DNA of 12,467 nucleotides from an uncultured Eubacteriales bacterium (GTDB lineage Bacteria > Bacillota > Clostridia > Oscillospirales > Oscillospiraceae). The translations under genes were made by a program, and so were the position numbers. Position 1 is the stretch's first letter; each line of letters opens with the position of its first letter. The stretch is taken from assembly GCA_900552475.1 (NCBI GenBank), contig USAC01000062.1:1-12467 (forward strand), written 5' to 3'. The notes below the pieces were generated by a model. That model did not search any database. It was not told where the DNA came from and saw nothing but the letters and a program-made list of their open reading frames with translations. Positions 1 through 6,578 of this stretch are shown here, one piece after another.

Positions 1-148
1 GCGACTGCAGCAGGATCCACACGACGGACATCATGACGCTGTAGGCCATGTAGATAATGACGGCCTGCATCGGCTTTTTGACGAGGGCAGTGGCGATGGC
101 GCAGAGCACAAGTCCCACCAGCAGCACCAGCCGGAAAACGGTCATCAT
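1..148 (-). CDS. DUF4040 / MbhD-like Mrp antiporter subunit (partial, N-terminus only)
   Basis: Only the first 49 or so residues are present; the gene runs off the left edge. The product begins MMTVFRLVLLVGLVLC and continues with a second hydrophobic stretch around QAVIIYMAYSVMMSVVW. This matches the short membrane subunit that corresponds to the C-terminal part of MrpA (the MbhD/DUF4040 domain) and is encoded separately in many clostridial Mrp clusters. The role would be part of the membrane arm of a multisubunit Na+/H+ antiporter. The start codon overlaps the mrpG stop (ATGATGA arrangement at 143-148), so the two are translationally coupled. Two adjacent ATG codons (146-148 and 143-145) are both possible starts. 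The family call rests on the short hydrophobic N-terminus plus gene order. Confidence 0.7.
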   Translation of the reverse strand, partial: MMTVFRLVLLVGLVLCAIATALVKKPMQAVIIYMAYSVMMSVVWILLQS

Positions 149-495
149 ACGCGCACGCCCCCTTCCTCAGTCTCCTGCGGCAGCTCGAGATGCGCGGGCA
201 GAGCCGCGTCCGTCCGGTATTCGAGCTGGGCCAGCATGTGCCCCGAGAGCGGGGAGGTGCACCACTGCAGCACGACCACGAGCGCGAGCTTCCAGCACAC
301 GGCGCTCCAGCCGACGGCGATGGCCGCGCCGAGCGCCATCAGCCCCAGCCCCAGCGTGTCCGCAACGGCGGAGGCATGGAGCCGGTTGAGCGCGAAATCA
401 AAGCGGAACAGGCCGAGTATGGCCGTGAACACCGCGAACAGGCCCCCGAGTACACAGAAGGTGCAGAGCCCGAAGCGGATCCATTCACCGATCAT
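145..495 (-). CDS. mrpG: Na+/H+ antiporter subunit G (MrpG/MnhG)
   Basis: A 116-residue integral membrane protein and small subunit of the Mrp (Mnh) Na+/H+ antiporter, a secondary exchanger of cytoplasmic Na+ for protons related to complex I membrane subunits. Three hydrophobic segments are visible. The family signature RLHASAVADTLG, between segments 1 and 2, is intact. The open frame extends upstream to 522, but I chose the ATG at 493-495. It is preceded by AGGAGG about 9 nt upstream, and it gives the usual MrpG N-terminus (MIGEWIRFGLC) instead of an arginine-rich extension. With this start the gene overlaps the end of mrpF by 11 nt. Its stop overlaps the start of the next subunit, consistent with one polycistronic message. 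Confidence 0.9.
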   Translation of the reverse strand: MIGEWIRFGLCTFCVLGGLFAVFTAILGLFRFDFALNRLHASAVADTLGLGLMALGAAIAVGWSAVCWKLALVVVLQWCTSPLSGHMLAQLEYRTDAALPAHLELPQETEEGGVRV

Positions 496-796
496 CCTGC
501 GTCTCCTCCTTTCTGCGGTCATAGAGATTGATGTAAATGCGGCAGAGCATCGCCACGGCGATGAAACTCAGAACCACATACACCACGGCAATATCGGCGA
601 GGTAATCCTCGCCGAGCAGATAGGTCAGAATCGAGATGGCGATGACGACGAGCGTGCCGATGAGGTTGATGCCGATGATGCGGTCGACCGTCAGGTGCGA
701 GCGGATGATATAGACCAGCACCGCGATCAGCCCCGCCCCGAGCAGCAGCAGCGCGCCCCAGAACAGATAGTGATAACACTGCGCAATCAGCTGCAT
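485..796 (-). CDS. mrpF: Na+/H+ antiporter subunit F (MrpF/MnhF)
   Basis: A 103-residue small membrane subunit of the Mrp antiporter. Three transmembrane segments can be seen: about residues 8-31, 37-60 and 66-90. The family motif DRIIGINLIGTLVV occupies the start of the second segment, and DIAVVYVVLSFIAV the third, both typical of MrpF. The C-terminus is short and charged (YDRRKEETQDDR). The length matches the family. It overlaps mrpE by 10 nt upstream and mrpG by about 11 nt downstream. MrpF is known to be required for assembly and activity of the hetero-oligomeric complex; that role is inferred from the family. Confidence 0.92.
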   Translation of the reverse strand: MQLIAQCYHYLFWGALLLLGAGLIAVLVYIIRSHLTVDRIIGINLIGTLVVIAISILTYLLGEDYLADIAVVYVVLSFIAVAMLCRIYINLYDRRKEETQDDR

Positions 797-1260
797 GTCT
801 CTTCCTCCATCTTCGTCAGCATAGTTGTGAGATTCCAGTCCGGCAGAGCATCGGCGCTCTCCGCGTCGAGACAGAGCACCAGAAAATCCTCATCCTCCAC
901 CGCGACGGTCACGGTACCGGGCGTGAGCGTGATGGAGTTCGCAAGCAGCATGCGCGAGCCCTCCTCCCGCAGCGGCAGGTGCACGCGCCGGATGGCAGGG
1001 CGGCACGGCCGGCCGCTTAGGATCGCGCGCATGACGGTGAGGTTTGCCTTGAAGATCTCCGCCGCGAGTGCCGCGGCGTAATGCGCATAGCGCGGCAGAC
1101 GGCGCAGGAGCACCCGCTCACGCTGCGGCCGATAGCCGAGCGTGCGGTAACAGAAGAGCCAGACCGCGCCGCTGACAGCTGCGCCGATCAGAATCAGCTC
1201 CAGCGTGACCTGCCCGTTCAGGAGCAGCCAGAGCGCGAAAAGCACGAGAAACAGCAGCAT
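787..1260 (-). CDS. mrpE: Na+/H+ antiporter subunit E (MrpE/MnhE)
   Basis: A 157-residue membrane subunit of the Mrp Na+/H+ antiporter and the first gene of the operon. The N-terminal half holds closely spaced hydrophobic helices (about residues 2-37 and near 60-70). The soluble C-terminal domain carries the hallmark NSITLTPGTVTV, which identifies MrpE. The ATG at 1258-1260 has an ideal AAAGGAGG ribosome binding site with 7 nt spacing. A promoter-like sequence lies about 80 nt upstream. Placing mrpE first, followed by F, G and a split MbhD-like subunit, differs from the Bacillus mrpABCDEFG order and fits the arrangement in Clostridia. The rest of the operon (B, C, D and large subunits) would lie beyond the left edge. 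Confidence 0.93.
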   Translation of the reverse strand: MLLFLVLFALWLLLNGQVTLELILIGAAVSGAVWLFCYRTLGYRPQRERVLLRRLPRYAHYAAALAAEIFKANLTVMRAILSGRPCRPAIRRVHLPLREEGSRMLLANSITLTPGTVTVAVEDEDFLVLCLDAESADALPDWNLTTMLTKMEEETCS

Positions 1261-1280
1261 AGAATGGCCTCCTTTAAAAA

Positions 1281-1313
1281 TGCAGGAATTCTTGCAAAAT
1301 TCGCGGAATTTGC
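1281..1313. promoter_or_regulatory. Overlapping AT-rich dyads in the mrpE leader
   Basis: Two inverted repeats lie between the mrp promoter and the mrpE ribosome binding site. TGCAGGAATTCTTGCA (1281-1296) is symmetric at 14 of 16 positions. It overlaps GCAAAATTCGCGGAATTTGC (1294-1313), a near-palindrome with one bulged base. They could form leader hairpins or be protein-binding sites. No named regulator motif is recognised. Confidence 0.35.
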
Positions 1314-1336
1314 GTGATTTTTTTTCACATACGGCT

Positions 1337-1366
1337 ATTGTAACATGGACGGAATAGGAAAAGCAA
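1337..1366 (-). promoter_or_regulatory. Putative sigma-A promoter for the mrp operon
   Basis: On the minus strand, TTGCTT (1361-1366) and TACAAT (1337-1342) are separated by 18 nt. The -10 is preceded by TGT, giving an extended -10. It lies about 80 nt upstream of the mrpE start. The downstream leader (1261-1330) carries two AT-rich dyads, described separately. Confidence 0.6.
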
Positions 1367-1645
1367 CAAAAAATCGAGAATTTGATGAAGAAATTTTTAG
1401 CGTATTCTTAACGAAACACAAAAAACAGATCAAATGTAAATTGCGGTAAAGATCCACTAAAAATTTCCTATGAAGAGATTACAAACGAACTTGTTTCCTC
1501 TGCGTTGCGATGAGATGGGAATAACGTCATAAATTCAACTTATAATAAGATGAAATTTTTGGTGCATAATAGAAAGCGAAATGCATCACTGCAAAGCAAA
1601 AAAGCAAAATGCACGCAAATTGCCCTGATTTTGATGATTCCGGAC
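1367..1645. other. AT-rich gene-free stretch
   Basis: This region is markedly richer in A and T than the coding sequence around it and has no convincing open frame, tRNA or known RNA element on either strand. A CTTATAATAAG palindrome at 1539-1549 contains a -10-like hexamer but has no acceptable -35. I see nothing else assignable. It may be a relaxed upstream region of the mrp promoter or an eroded insertion. Confidence 0.5.
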
Positions 1646-1684
1646 AAAAATAAACCAGTTCCACGGCAAAAGCCGTGGAACTGG
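1646..1684 (-). terminator. Rho-independent terminator of the murC-ybaK transcript
   Basis: A perfect 13-bp inverted repeat (CCAGTTCCACGGC at 1655-1667, complement at 1672-1684) closes an AAAA loop. On the minus strand it is followed directly by TTTATTTTT (1654 down to 1646). It lies about 60 nt past the ybaK stop codon, in the right orientation to end the murC-ybaK message. Confidence 0.85.
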
Positions 1685-1694
1685 CAAATCAGAT

Positions 1695-1743
1695 AAAAAG
1701 TCTCACAGGCTCATCAAAAAAGGCCACCGGCCTTTTTGATGAG
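1695..1743. repeat. Intergenic palindromic repeat, copy A (short form)
   Basis: The 12-mer AAAAAGTCTCAC (1695-1706) is followed almost at once by a hairpin, CTCATC-A6-GGCC / ACC / GGCC-T5-GATGAG (1710-1743), with one bulged A. The hairpin abuts the ybaK stop codon. The same 12-mer is in copy C, and nearly the same hairpin ends copy B (5336-5369). This copy lacks the GC-rich core seen in B and C, so it looks like a minimal or internally deleted form. The A/T tracts inside the stem mean it could also act as a bidirectional terminator. Confidence 0.7.
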
Positions 1744-2280
1744 TTATAAGTCGACGACCGTGGCCGTATGGCCGGTGTGCTTGAGAAACACGTCCAGCAC
1801 ATCGCGCGTTTTCAGGCGCAGGGAGGAGGTGTTGCGGCAGGGGTGGCAGCCGAACCACTCACTCTCGATGACCGGGCGGTCGAAGCAGAGCTGCACGCGG
1901 TGCTCGGGGTCGTTCATCAGACCGAGCACGGACGCGGAGCCCGGCTGTACGCCCAGCAGCGCCTGCAGATCCTCCGCCGTGGCGAAGCTCAGGCGCGACG
2001 AGCCGATCTGCTTGGAGAAATCCTTCGTCAGGAAGGGTTTGTCCCCCGGCAGGCACAGCAGATAGAACGTCGAGCGGTTGCGCGGCGTGAGCAGAAGGTT
2101 CTTGCAGATGTCGACGCCGAGCACGCGGGAGATCTCGACGCAGGCGTCCATGTCGTGCGCCTCCTCATGGTCGACGCGGGTGAAGGGGATGTTCAGCTCG
2201 GCGAGAAGGTCATAGACGCGGCGTTCGACGTCCTCGCGCGCGTCGGTCGGCGCGCCGGTATATACGGGGGAGATTTGCAT
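1744..2280 (-). CDS. YbaK/ProX-type prolyl-tRNA deacylase (aminoacyl-tRNA editing domain protein)
   Basis: A 178-residue single-domain cytosolic protein of the YbaK/ProRS-associated editing family, of the PrdX/ProX kind. These free-standing enzymes hydrolyse mischarged Ala-tRNA(Pro) or related products, complementing prolyl-tRNA synthetase proofreading. Visible signatures are FTRVDHEEAHDMD near residue 33, CKNLLLTPRNRSTFYLLCLP near 59, the KDFSKQIGSSRLSFA block with its conserved lysine near 87, PGSASVLGLMND near 113, and GCHPCRNTSSL near 144. The length fits the free-standing family, with no synthetase domain attached. The ATG is 5 nt after the murC stop, and a GGAA-type ribosome binding site lies in the last murC codons, so it is cotranscribed with murC. 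The exact tRNA substrate cannot be read from sequence. Confidence 0.88.
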   Translation of the reverse strand: MQISPVYTGAPTDAREDVERRVYDLLAELNIPFTRVDHEEAHDMDACVEISRVLGVDICKNLLLTPRNRSTFYLLCLPGDKPFLTKDFSKQIGSSRLSFATAEDLQALLGVQPGSASVLGLMNDPEHRVQLCFDRPVIESEWFGCHPCRNTSSLRLKTRDVLDVFLKHTGHTATVVDL

Positions 2281-2285
2281 GTCTG

Positions 2286-3671
2286 TCAGTTCCTTTCAAG
2301 CAGTTTTTCGCCCGCGCGGAAGATGTCGCCTGCGCCGACGGTGAGGATCAGGTCGCCCGGACGGGCCAGCTCCGCGAGCTGATCCGCGACCTGGTCGAGC
2401 GTGGAGCAGTAGACCGCGCCGGGAATCTTTGCCGCGAGATCCTGCGAGGAGATGCCGATGTCGTTTTTCTCACGCGCGGCGTAGATCTCCGCGAGGATGG
2501 TCACATCCGGCAGCTGCAGTTCGCGGACAAAGTCGTCGAAGAGCGCCTTCGTGCGCGTGTAGGTGTGCGGCTGGAAGGCGCAGATCACGCGCTCATAGCC
2601 CATGGACTGCGCCGTGGTGAGCAGGGCGTGCAGCTCGGCGGGGTGGTGCGCGTAGTCATCGAACACGTCCGCGCCGTGGAACGTCCCCTTGTGCTCAAAG
2701 CGGCGGCCCGCGCCGTGGAACGTGGCGAGACCCTCCTCCACGGCGCTGCCGGGGATGCCCAGCACATAGGCAGCCGAGGCCGCGGCGAGGGAGTTGAGGA
2801 TATTGTGCCGCCCGGCGATGTGCAGCTCGACGTGGGCATACGTCTCGCCGCGGATCACGACATCAAACGTGGGGCAGCCGTCGTGGAAGGCGACATTGTG
2901 GGCGGTGCAGTCGGCGTCCGGGTCGGCGATGCCGAAGGTGAACACCGGGTGTGAAAGCCCCTTCACAGCCTCGCGCGCGCCGGGGTCGTCCGCGTTGGAG
3001 ATGATATAGCCGCGCTGCGGCACGAGGTCGGCGAAGGCGTGGAACGAGTGCTCAATGTCCGCCAGATCCTTGAAGAAGTCGAGGTGATCCGCCTCCACGT
3101 TGAGGATGACCGCCACAGTGGGGAAGAAGTTCAGGAACGAATTGCAGTACTCGCACGACTCGAGGATGATCGTGTCGCCGCGACCGACGCGGTAGCCAGA
3201 GTGCAGCAGCGGCAGCGTTCCGCCGATCATGACGGTGGGGTCGGCCTGCGCGGCCATGAAGATGTGCGTGGCCATAGAGGTCGTCGTGGTCTTGCCGTGG
3301 GTGCCGGAGATGCAGACGGCGTTCTGATAGTGCTGCATGATCGCGCCCCACGCCTGCGCGCGCTCATAGACCGGGATGCCACGCGCGATCGCGCCCGCGA
3401 TCTCGGGATTGTCGTCGTGGATGGCGGCGGTGCGGATGACGAGGGCGCAGTCCTTCAGGTTTTCTGCGGAGTGCCCGACGGCGACGGGGATCCCCTGCGC
3501 GCGCAGCTGGCGGACGGTGTCGCTCTCGCTCATGTCGGAGCCCTGCACCTGCAGGCCCATCCCGGCCAGCACCTCGGCCAGCGGGCACATGGACACGCCG
3601 CCGATACCGGCCAGATGGACACGGGTACCGGGCTTGAAAAACGTCTTGATATCCACAGTGGGATGCATCAT
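2286..3671 (-). CDS. murC: UDP-N-acetylmuramate--L-alanine ligase MurC
   Basis: A cytoplasmic peptidoglycan-precursor ligase that adds L-alanine to UDP-MurNAc using ATP. From the chosen start it is 461 residues, the normal MurC length. The Rossmann-like N-terminal domain carries HLAGIGGVSMCPLAEVL (19-35). The ATP-binding P-loop is GTHGKTTTTSM (123-133). The central domain has NVEADHLDFF (191-200). The C-terminal Mur ligase domain has FDDYAHHPAEL (337-347) and FQPHTYTRTKALFDDF (366-381). The open frame extends 17 codons further upstream to 3722. The ATG at 3669-3671 has GGGAGG 8 nt upstream, and the upstream extension would overlap the leader close to the promoter, so I reject the longer start. 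A second ATG follows immediately. Confidence 0.96.
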   Translation of the reverse strand: MMHPTVDIKTFFKPGTRVHLAGIGGVSMCPLAEVLAGMGLQVQGSDMSESDTVRQLRAQGIPVAVGHSAENLKDCALVIRTAAIHDDNPEIAGAIARGIPVYERAQAWGAIMQHYQNAVCISGTHGKTTTTSMATHIFMAAQADPTVMIGGTLPLLHSGYRVGRGDTIILESCEYCNSFLNFFPTVAVILNVEADHLDFFKDLADIEHSFHAFADLVPQRGYIISNADDPGAREAVKGLSHPVFTFGIADPDADCTAHNVAFHDGCPTFDVVIRGETYAHVELHIAGRHNILNSLAAASAAYVLGIPGSAVEEGLATFHGAGRRFEHKGTFHGADVFDDYAHHPAELHALLTTAQSMGYERVICAFQPHTYTRTKALFDDFVRELQLPDVTILAEIYAAREKNDIGISSQDLAAKIPGAVYCSTLDQVADQLAELARPGDLILTVGAGDIFRAGEKLLERN

Positions 3672-3727
3672 TCTATATTCCTCCCAATCGGCGCGGTGCG
3701 CCGTTCTTGCATTTTGAATCACCCTAC

Positions 3728-3756
3728 ATTATAATACGGAGAGAGTTTCCGCGCAA
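3728..3756 (-). promoter_or_regulatory. Sigma-A promoter for murC-ybaK
   Basis: On the minus strand TTGCGC (3751-3756) and a perfect TATAAT (3728-3733) are exactly 17 nt apart, about 60 nt upstream of the murC start. The -35 is one arm of an inverted repeat, GCGCAA-6 nt-TTGCGC (3751-3768), which could be coincidental or an operator in the murC/cca divergent region. Confidence 0.8.
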
Positions 3757-3774
3757 CAGAGTTTGCGCAAATTC

Positions 3775-3796
3775 TTTTCCCGATTTGGCGGGAAAA
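3775..3796. other. Small hairpin in the cca upstream region
   Basis: TTTTCCCG (3775-3782) and CGGGAAAA (3789-3796) form an 8-bp stem with a 6-nt loop, ending 10 nt before the cca ribosome binding site. It could fold in the cca leader RNA. I could not find a convincing plus-strand promoter for cca in the 150-bp divergent region, so its transcription start is unclear. Confidence 0.35.
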
Positions 3797-3821
3797 ACGG
3801 TGAAATGAGGAGGGATACGGC

Positions 3822-5141
3822 ATGCTTTCACGAGAGGCGGACGCCGTGCTGGCGCGGCTGGAGGACGCGGGACACGCGGCCTACGCCGTGGGCGGGTGCG
3901 TGCGCGACCTGCTGCGCGGGGCCGTGCCGCACGACTGGGACGTGACGACGTCTGCCCGGCCGGAGGAGGTCATGGCGCTCTTTCCGGGCAGGTGCATTCC
4001 CACGGGCCTGCCGCACGGCACCGTCACCGTGCGGGAGAATCACCAGTCGATCGAGGTGACGACCTTCCGCGCCGACGGGCCATATGACGACGGGCGGCAC
4101 CCGCGCAGCGTGACATTCTCGACCCGGATCGAGGATGACCTCGCACGGAGGGATTTCACCGTCAACGCCATGGCGCTCGACCGGCGCGGAACACTCGTGG
4201 ACGTGTTCGACGGGCGGGAGGATCTGGCGCGCGGGGTGATCCGCTGCGTGGGCGAGCCGGACCGCCGCTTCGGCGAAGATGCGCTGCGCGTGATGCGGGC
4301 GCTGCGCTTTGCCGCGTGTTTTGGCTTTTCCATCGGGGAGGAGACGGCGCGGGGCCTGCGGCGCAGCGCGCCGGGGCTGCGGCGGATCGCGGCGGAGCGG
4401 CTGCGCGAGGAGATGACGAAGCTCCTCTGTGGGGACGGGGCCGCTGCGGTGCTGCTGGCGTATCCGGAGGTGATCGGCGTGTTTCTGCCGGAAATTCTCC
4501 CCTCCGTGGGCTTTGAACAGCACAATCCACACCACTGCTATACCGTCTGGGAGCATCTGGTGCGCAGCGCGGCGGCGGTGCCGCCGGAGCCGGTGCTGCG
4601 CTGGGCGATGCTCCTGCACGATATCGGAAAGCCCGCGTGCTTCACACGTGACGCGGCGGGCGTGGGGCATTTCTACGACCACGCGGAAAAATCCGCGCAG
4701 ATGGTGCGGGGCATCCTACGCCGCCTGCGCTTCGACCGGCGGAGCGCCGAGCGGATCGAGCTGCTCGTGCGCATACACGACCGGGATCTTGTCTGCACGC
4801 GCCGGTCGGTGACCCGCGCGCTCGGGAAGCTCGGCCCGGAGGTATTGGCGCAGCTGCTCGCGGTCAAGCGGGCGGATAACCTCGCGCAGGCCCCGGCCTA
4901 TCACGGGCGGCAGCGGGAGCTGGACGATGTGGAGCGGCTCATGCAGGAGATCCTCGCGGAGAATCCGTGCTTCTCACTGGCGCAGCTCGCGGCGAACGGG
5001 CGCGACATGACGGCGCTCGGCCTGACCGGCCCGGCCGTCGGCAAAATGCTGCGCCGCCTGCTCAGCGAGGTCATGTCCGGAAAGCTGGAGAACGACCGGG
5101 AAACCCTTCTCCGCCGCGCACAACAACTGACAGAAAAATAA
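3822..5141 (+). CDS. cca: CCA tRNA nucleotidyltransferase (CCA-adding enzyme) with HD domain
   Basis: A 439-residue class II tRNA nucleotidyltransferase that builds or repairs the 3'-CCA end of tRNAs without a template. The nucleotidyltransferase head shows GGCVRDLLRG (24-33) and the catalytic metal-binding D38-x-D40 in HDWDVTTSA. The neck shows RRDFTVNAMALD (109-120), with EPDRRFGEDALRVMRALRF following from about 145, typical of nucleotide selection and tRNA contacts. An HD phosphohydrolase domain follows, with H245 in VWEHL and H266-D267 in LLHDIGKP, common in Firmicute enzymes. The ATG has GAGGAGGG 7 nt upstream. It is transcribed divergently from murC and ends in a strong hairpin terminator. 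Many alternative frames are open because of high GC, but only this one has family motifs. Confidence 0.95.
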   Translation: MLSREADAVLARLEDAGHAAYAVGGCVRDLLRGAVPHDWDVTTSARPEEVMALFPGRCIPTGLPHGTVTVRENHQSIEVTTFRADGPYDDGRHPRSVTFSTRIEDDLARRDFTVNAMALDRRGTLVDVFDGREDLARGVIRCVGEPDRRFGEDALRVMRALRFAACFGFSIGEETARGLRRSAPGLRRIAAERLREEMTKLLCGDGAAAVLLAYPEVIGVFLPEILPSVGFEQHNPHHCYTVWEHLVRSAAAVPPEPVLRWAMLLHDIGKPACFTRDAAGVGHFYDHAEKSAQMVRGILRRLRFDRRSAERIELLVRIHDRDLVCTRRSVTRALGKLGPEVLAQLLAVKRADNLAQAPAYHGRQRELDDVERLMQEILAENPCFSLAQLAANGRDMTALGLTGPAVGKMLRRLLSEVMSGKLENDRETLLRRAQQLTEK

Positions 5142-5176
5142 AAAAAGACTGGATTCCTATGGAATCCAGTCTTTTT
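5142..5176. terminator. Strong terminator downstream of cca
   Basis: A 16-bp perfect stem (AAAAAGACTGGATTCC at 5142-5157, complement at 5161-5176) with a TAT loop ends in T5 on the plus strand and in T5 on the minus strand, so it is potentially bidirectional. It begins directly after the cca stop codon. Confidence 0.9.
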
Positions 5177-5187
5177 ATCGCCAAAAT

Positions 5188-5369
5188 GTCTCACAGAGTT
5201 CGCGGCTCGCAAGCTGCGAATCAAATGAAATCCGTTTTTTGCGGCGGCGTGTACGCCGCAAAAAACACTCTGCGCGTAGTGGAGTGCCGCAGCCACGCCA
5301 ACGGCGTAGCAAGGCGCGAAACGCAGCGAACCTTCTTCATCAAAAAAGGCCGCAGGCCTTTTTGATGAA
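5188..5369. repeat. Intergenic palindromic repeat, copy B (long form with an extra hairpin)
   Basis: In order: GTCTCAC (5188-5194); AGAGTTCGCGG (5195-5205); an insertion relative to copy C that includes a 13-bp hairpin with T6/A6 flanks (5234-5266); the core GTGCCGCAGCCACGCC (5284-5299), which forms a small stem with GGCGTAGC (5303-5310); AAGGCGCG plus a purine-rich run; and a terminal hairpin TTCATC-A6-GGCC / GCA / GGCC-T5-GATGAA (5336-5369) ending just before the stop codon of the minus-strand regulator gene. It lies between the convergent cca and regulator genes. Open frames crossing it look accidental. I do not recognise it as a named repeat family. Confidence 0.75.
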
Positions 5370-5370
5370 C

Positions 5371-6465
5371 TTAGGTCTCGATGCCGCGGCTCGTCAGGTA
5401 CTTCTTGACCATGAGGGCGACCTTGAAGGTGATGGCGTCGTCGAACTCACGCAGGTCGAGACCAGTCAGCTTCTTGATTTTCTCCAGGCGGTACACCAGC
5501 GTGTTGCGGTGGACGAAGAGCTTGCGGGCCGTCTCGGACACGTTCAGGTTGTTCTCAAAGAACTTGTAGATTGTGAACAGCGTCTCCTGATCGAGTGCGT
5601 CGATCGGGTTCTTCTTGAAGACCTCCTGCAGGAACATCTCGCACAGGGTCGTCGGCAGCTGATAGATCAGGCGGCCGATGCCGAGGTTCTCGTAGTTGAT
5701 GATGTAGCGCTCGGTGTCGAATACCTTGCCGACCTCGATGGCGATCTGCGCCTCTTTATAGCTCTTGGCAAGGCTGCGCAGGTGCAGAGCCAGCGTGCCG
5801 ATGCCGACGAAGACGCGGTTCTCGCCGTCGACGCGCAGCGCGTCGACGATCTGGGTCGCGACCTTCTCAAGATCCTTGCCGGTCGTGCCCTCGGGCATCT
5901 GGTGGATCAGAGCGACGTCCTCCTCGCCGACGCTGAGAACAAAGTCATTCTGACGGTCGGGGAAGAGCCCCTGAATGACGTCGACGGGCACGGCCTCGGC
6001 CTTGTCGTCGATCGGACGGACAACGAACACGCCGCGCGGCACCTCGGCCGCGACGTGCAGATCCTTCGCGCGCATGTAGATGTCGCTGATGAGGATGTTG
6101 TCTGAGATGATGTTCTTGATGAAGGAGCCCTTGTCGTGCTTCTCTTCATAATACGTCTTGGCGGAGTTGAGTGCCACGGTGGCCATGGCGCAGACCGTTC
6201 GCCCGACGCTGTCGTCGCCGCTGGCGAAGACAGCATAGTCAAAGTGGTTGCCCCAGCCGGGCATGGCCTTGAAGGTCTTGCCCTCGATCGCGACGCAGCT
6301 GTTCTCAGCGGCTTCGATGGCCTCCACATAGCGGGGCCACTTCTTGCCGATGCCCGTCAGCTCGCTGCAGGCGATCACGGTTCCTTCGTTATCAATGACT
6401 CCGATGACGCGGTCGGTGGTTTCCTTAAACTGTAAAACGACGTTTTGGAAAATTCTTCCTGACAT
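5371..6465 (-). CDS. CdaR/PucR-family transcriptional regulator
   Basis: A 364-residue soluble regulator. The C-terminal region (about 300-358) is the PucR-type helix-turn-helix: NNLNVSETARKLFVHRNTLV is followed by YRLEKIKKLTGLDLREFDD, a strong family signature. The middle (about 140-290) resembles the degenerate GGDEF-like segment of CdaR proteins and includes VFVGIGTLALHLRSLAKSYK. The N-terminus (RVIGVIDNEGTVIACSELTG) resembles a short sugar-diacid or PAS-like sensor, but the ligand cannot be told. The ATG has GGAGGG 7 nt upstream, and the gene has its own promoter at 6533-6561. No sugar-acid or purine catabolic genes lie beside it, so its targets are probably elsewhere. It may act globally or regulate itself. 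Confidence 0.88.
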   Translation of the reverse strand: MSGRIFQNVVLQFKETTDRVIGVIDNEGTVIACSELTGIGKKWPRYVEAIEAAENSCVAIEGKTFKAMPGWGNHFDYAVFASGDDSVGRTVCAMATVALNSAKTYYEEKHDKGSFIKNIISDNILISDIYMRAKDLHVAAEVPRGVFVVRPIDDKAEAVPVDVIQGLFPDRQNDFVLSVGEEDVALIHQMPEGTTGKDLEKVATQIVDALRVDGENRVFVGIGTLALHLRSLAKSYKEAQIAIEVGKVFDTERYIINYENLGIGRLIYQLPTTLCEMFLQEVFKKNPIDALDQETLFTIYKFFENNLNVSETARKLFVHRNTLVYRLEKIKKLTGLDLREFDDAITFKVALMVKKYLTSRGIET

Positions 6466-6481
6466 GATCGTCCCTCCTGCG

Positions 6482-6500
6482 CCCTATTTCAACCATAGGG
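6482..6500. other. Leader hairpin before the regulator gene
   Basis: CCCTAT (6482-6487) and ATAGGG (6495-6500) form a 6-bp stem with a 7-nt loop, just upstream of the regulator's ribosome binding site. It could modulate translation, but it is short and may be accidental. Confidence 0.3.
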
Positions 6501-6532
6501 GATTTTGTGCAAACTGTCGGCTTGTCCTCCTC

Positions 6533-6567
6533 ATTATATCGTCATAATCACGGAAATGCAAGCATTT
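6533..6567 (-). promoter_or_regulatory. Promoter of the CdaR/PucR-type regulator with a dyad over the -35
   Basis: On the minus strand TTGCAT (6556-6561) and TATAAT (6533-6538) are 17 nt apart, about 65 nt before the start codon. The -35 lies inside the palindrome AAATGC-AA-GCATTT (6554-6567), a plausible operator, possibly for autoregulation (inference). The promoter sits in the short gap after the upstream pseudouridine synthase gene, so the regulator has its own transcript. Confidence 0.75.
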
Positions 6568-6578
6568 TTTTATCTTTT

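Noticed and set aside
236..1081. Long plus-strand open frame (281 codons) across the mrp genes
   Set aside because: It is antisense to mrpG, mrpF and mrpE, which have clear family motifs and overlapping operon structure. Its arginine- and serine-rich translation is typical of high-GC antisense frames.
1539..1549. TATAAT inside CTTATAATAAG as a promoter
   Set aside because: No acceptable -35 at 15-19 nt on either strand and no gene downstream to serve.
3828..4682. Minus-strand open frame (284 codons) antisense to cca
   Set aside because: No motif or ribosome binding site; cca on the opposite strand is a confident match.
5239..6105. Long plus-strand open frame (288 codons) starting in repeat copy B and running antisense to the regulator gene
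   Set aside because: It begins inside a palindromic repeat, has no ribosome binding site and mirrors the regulator gene; there are no family motifs.
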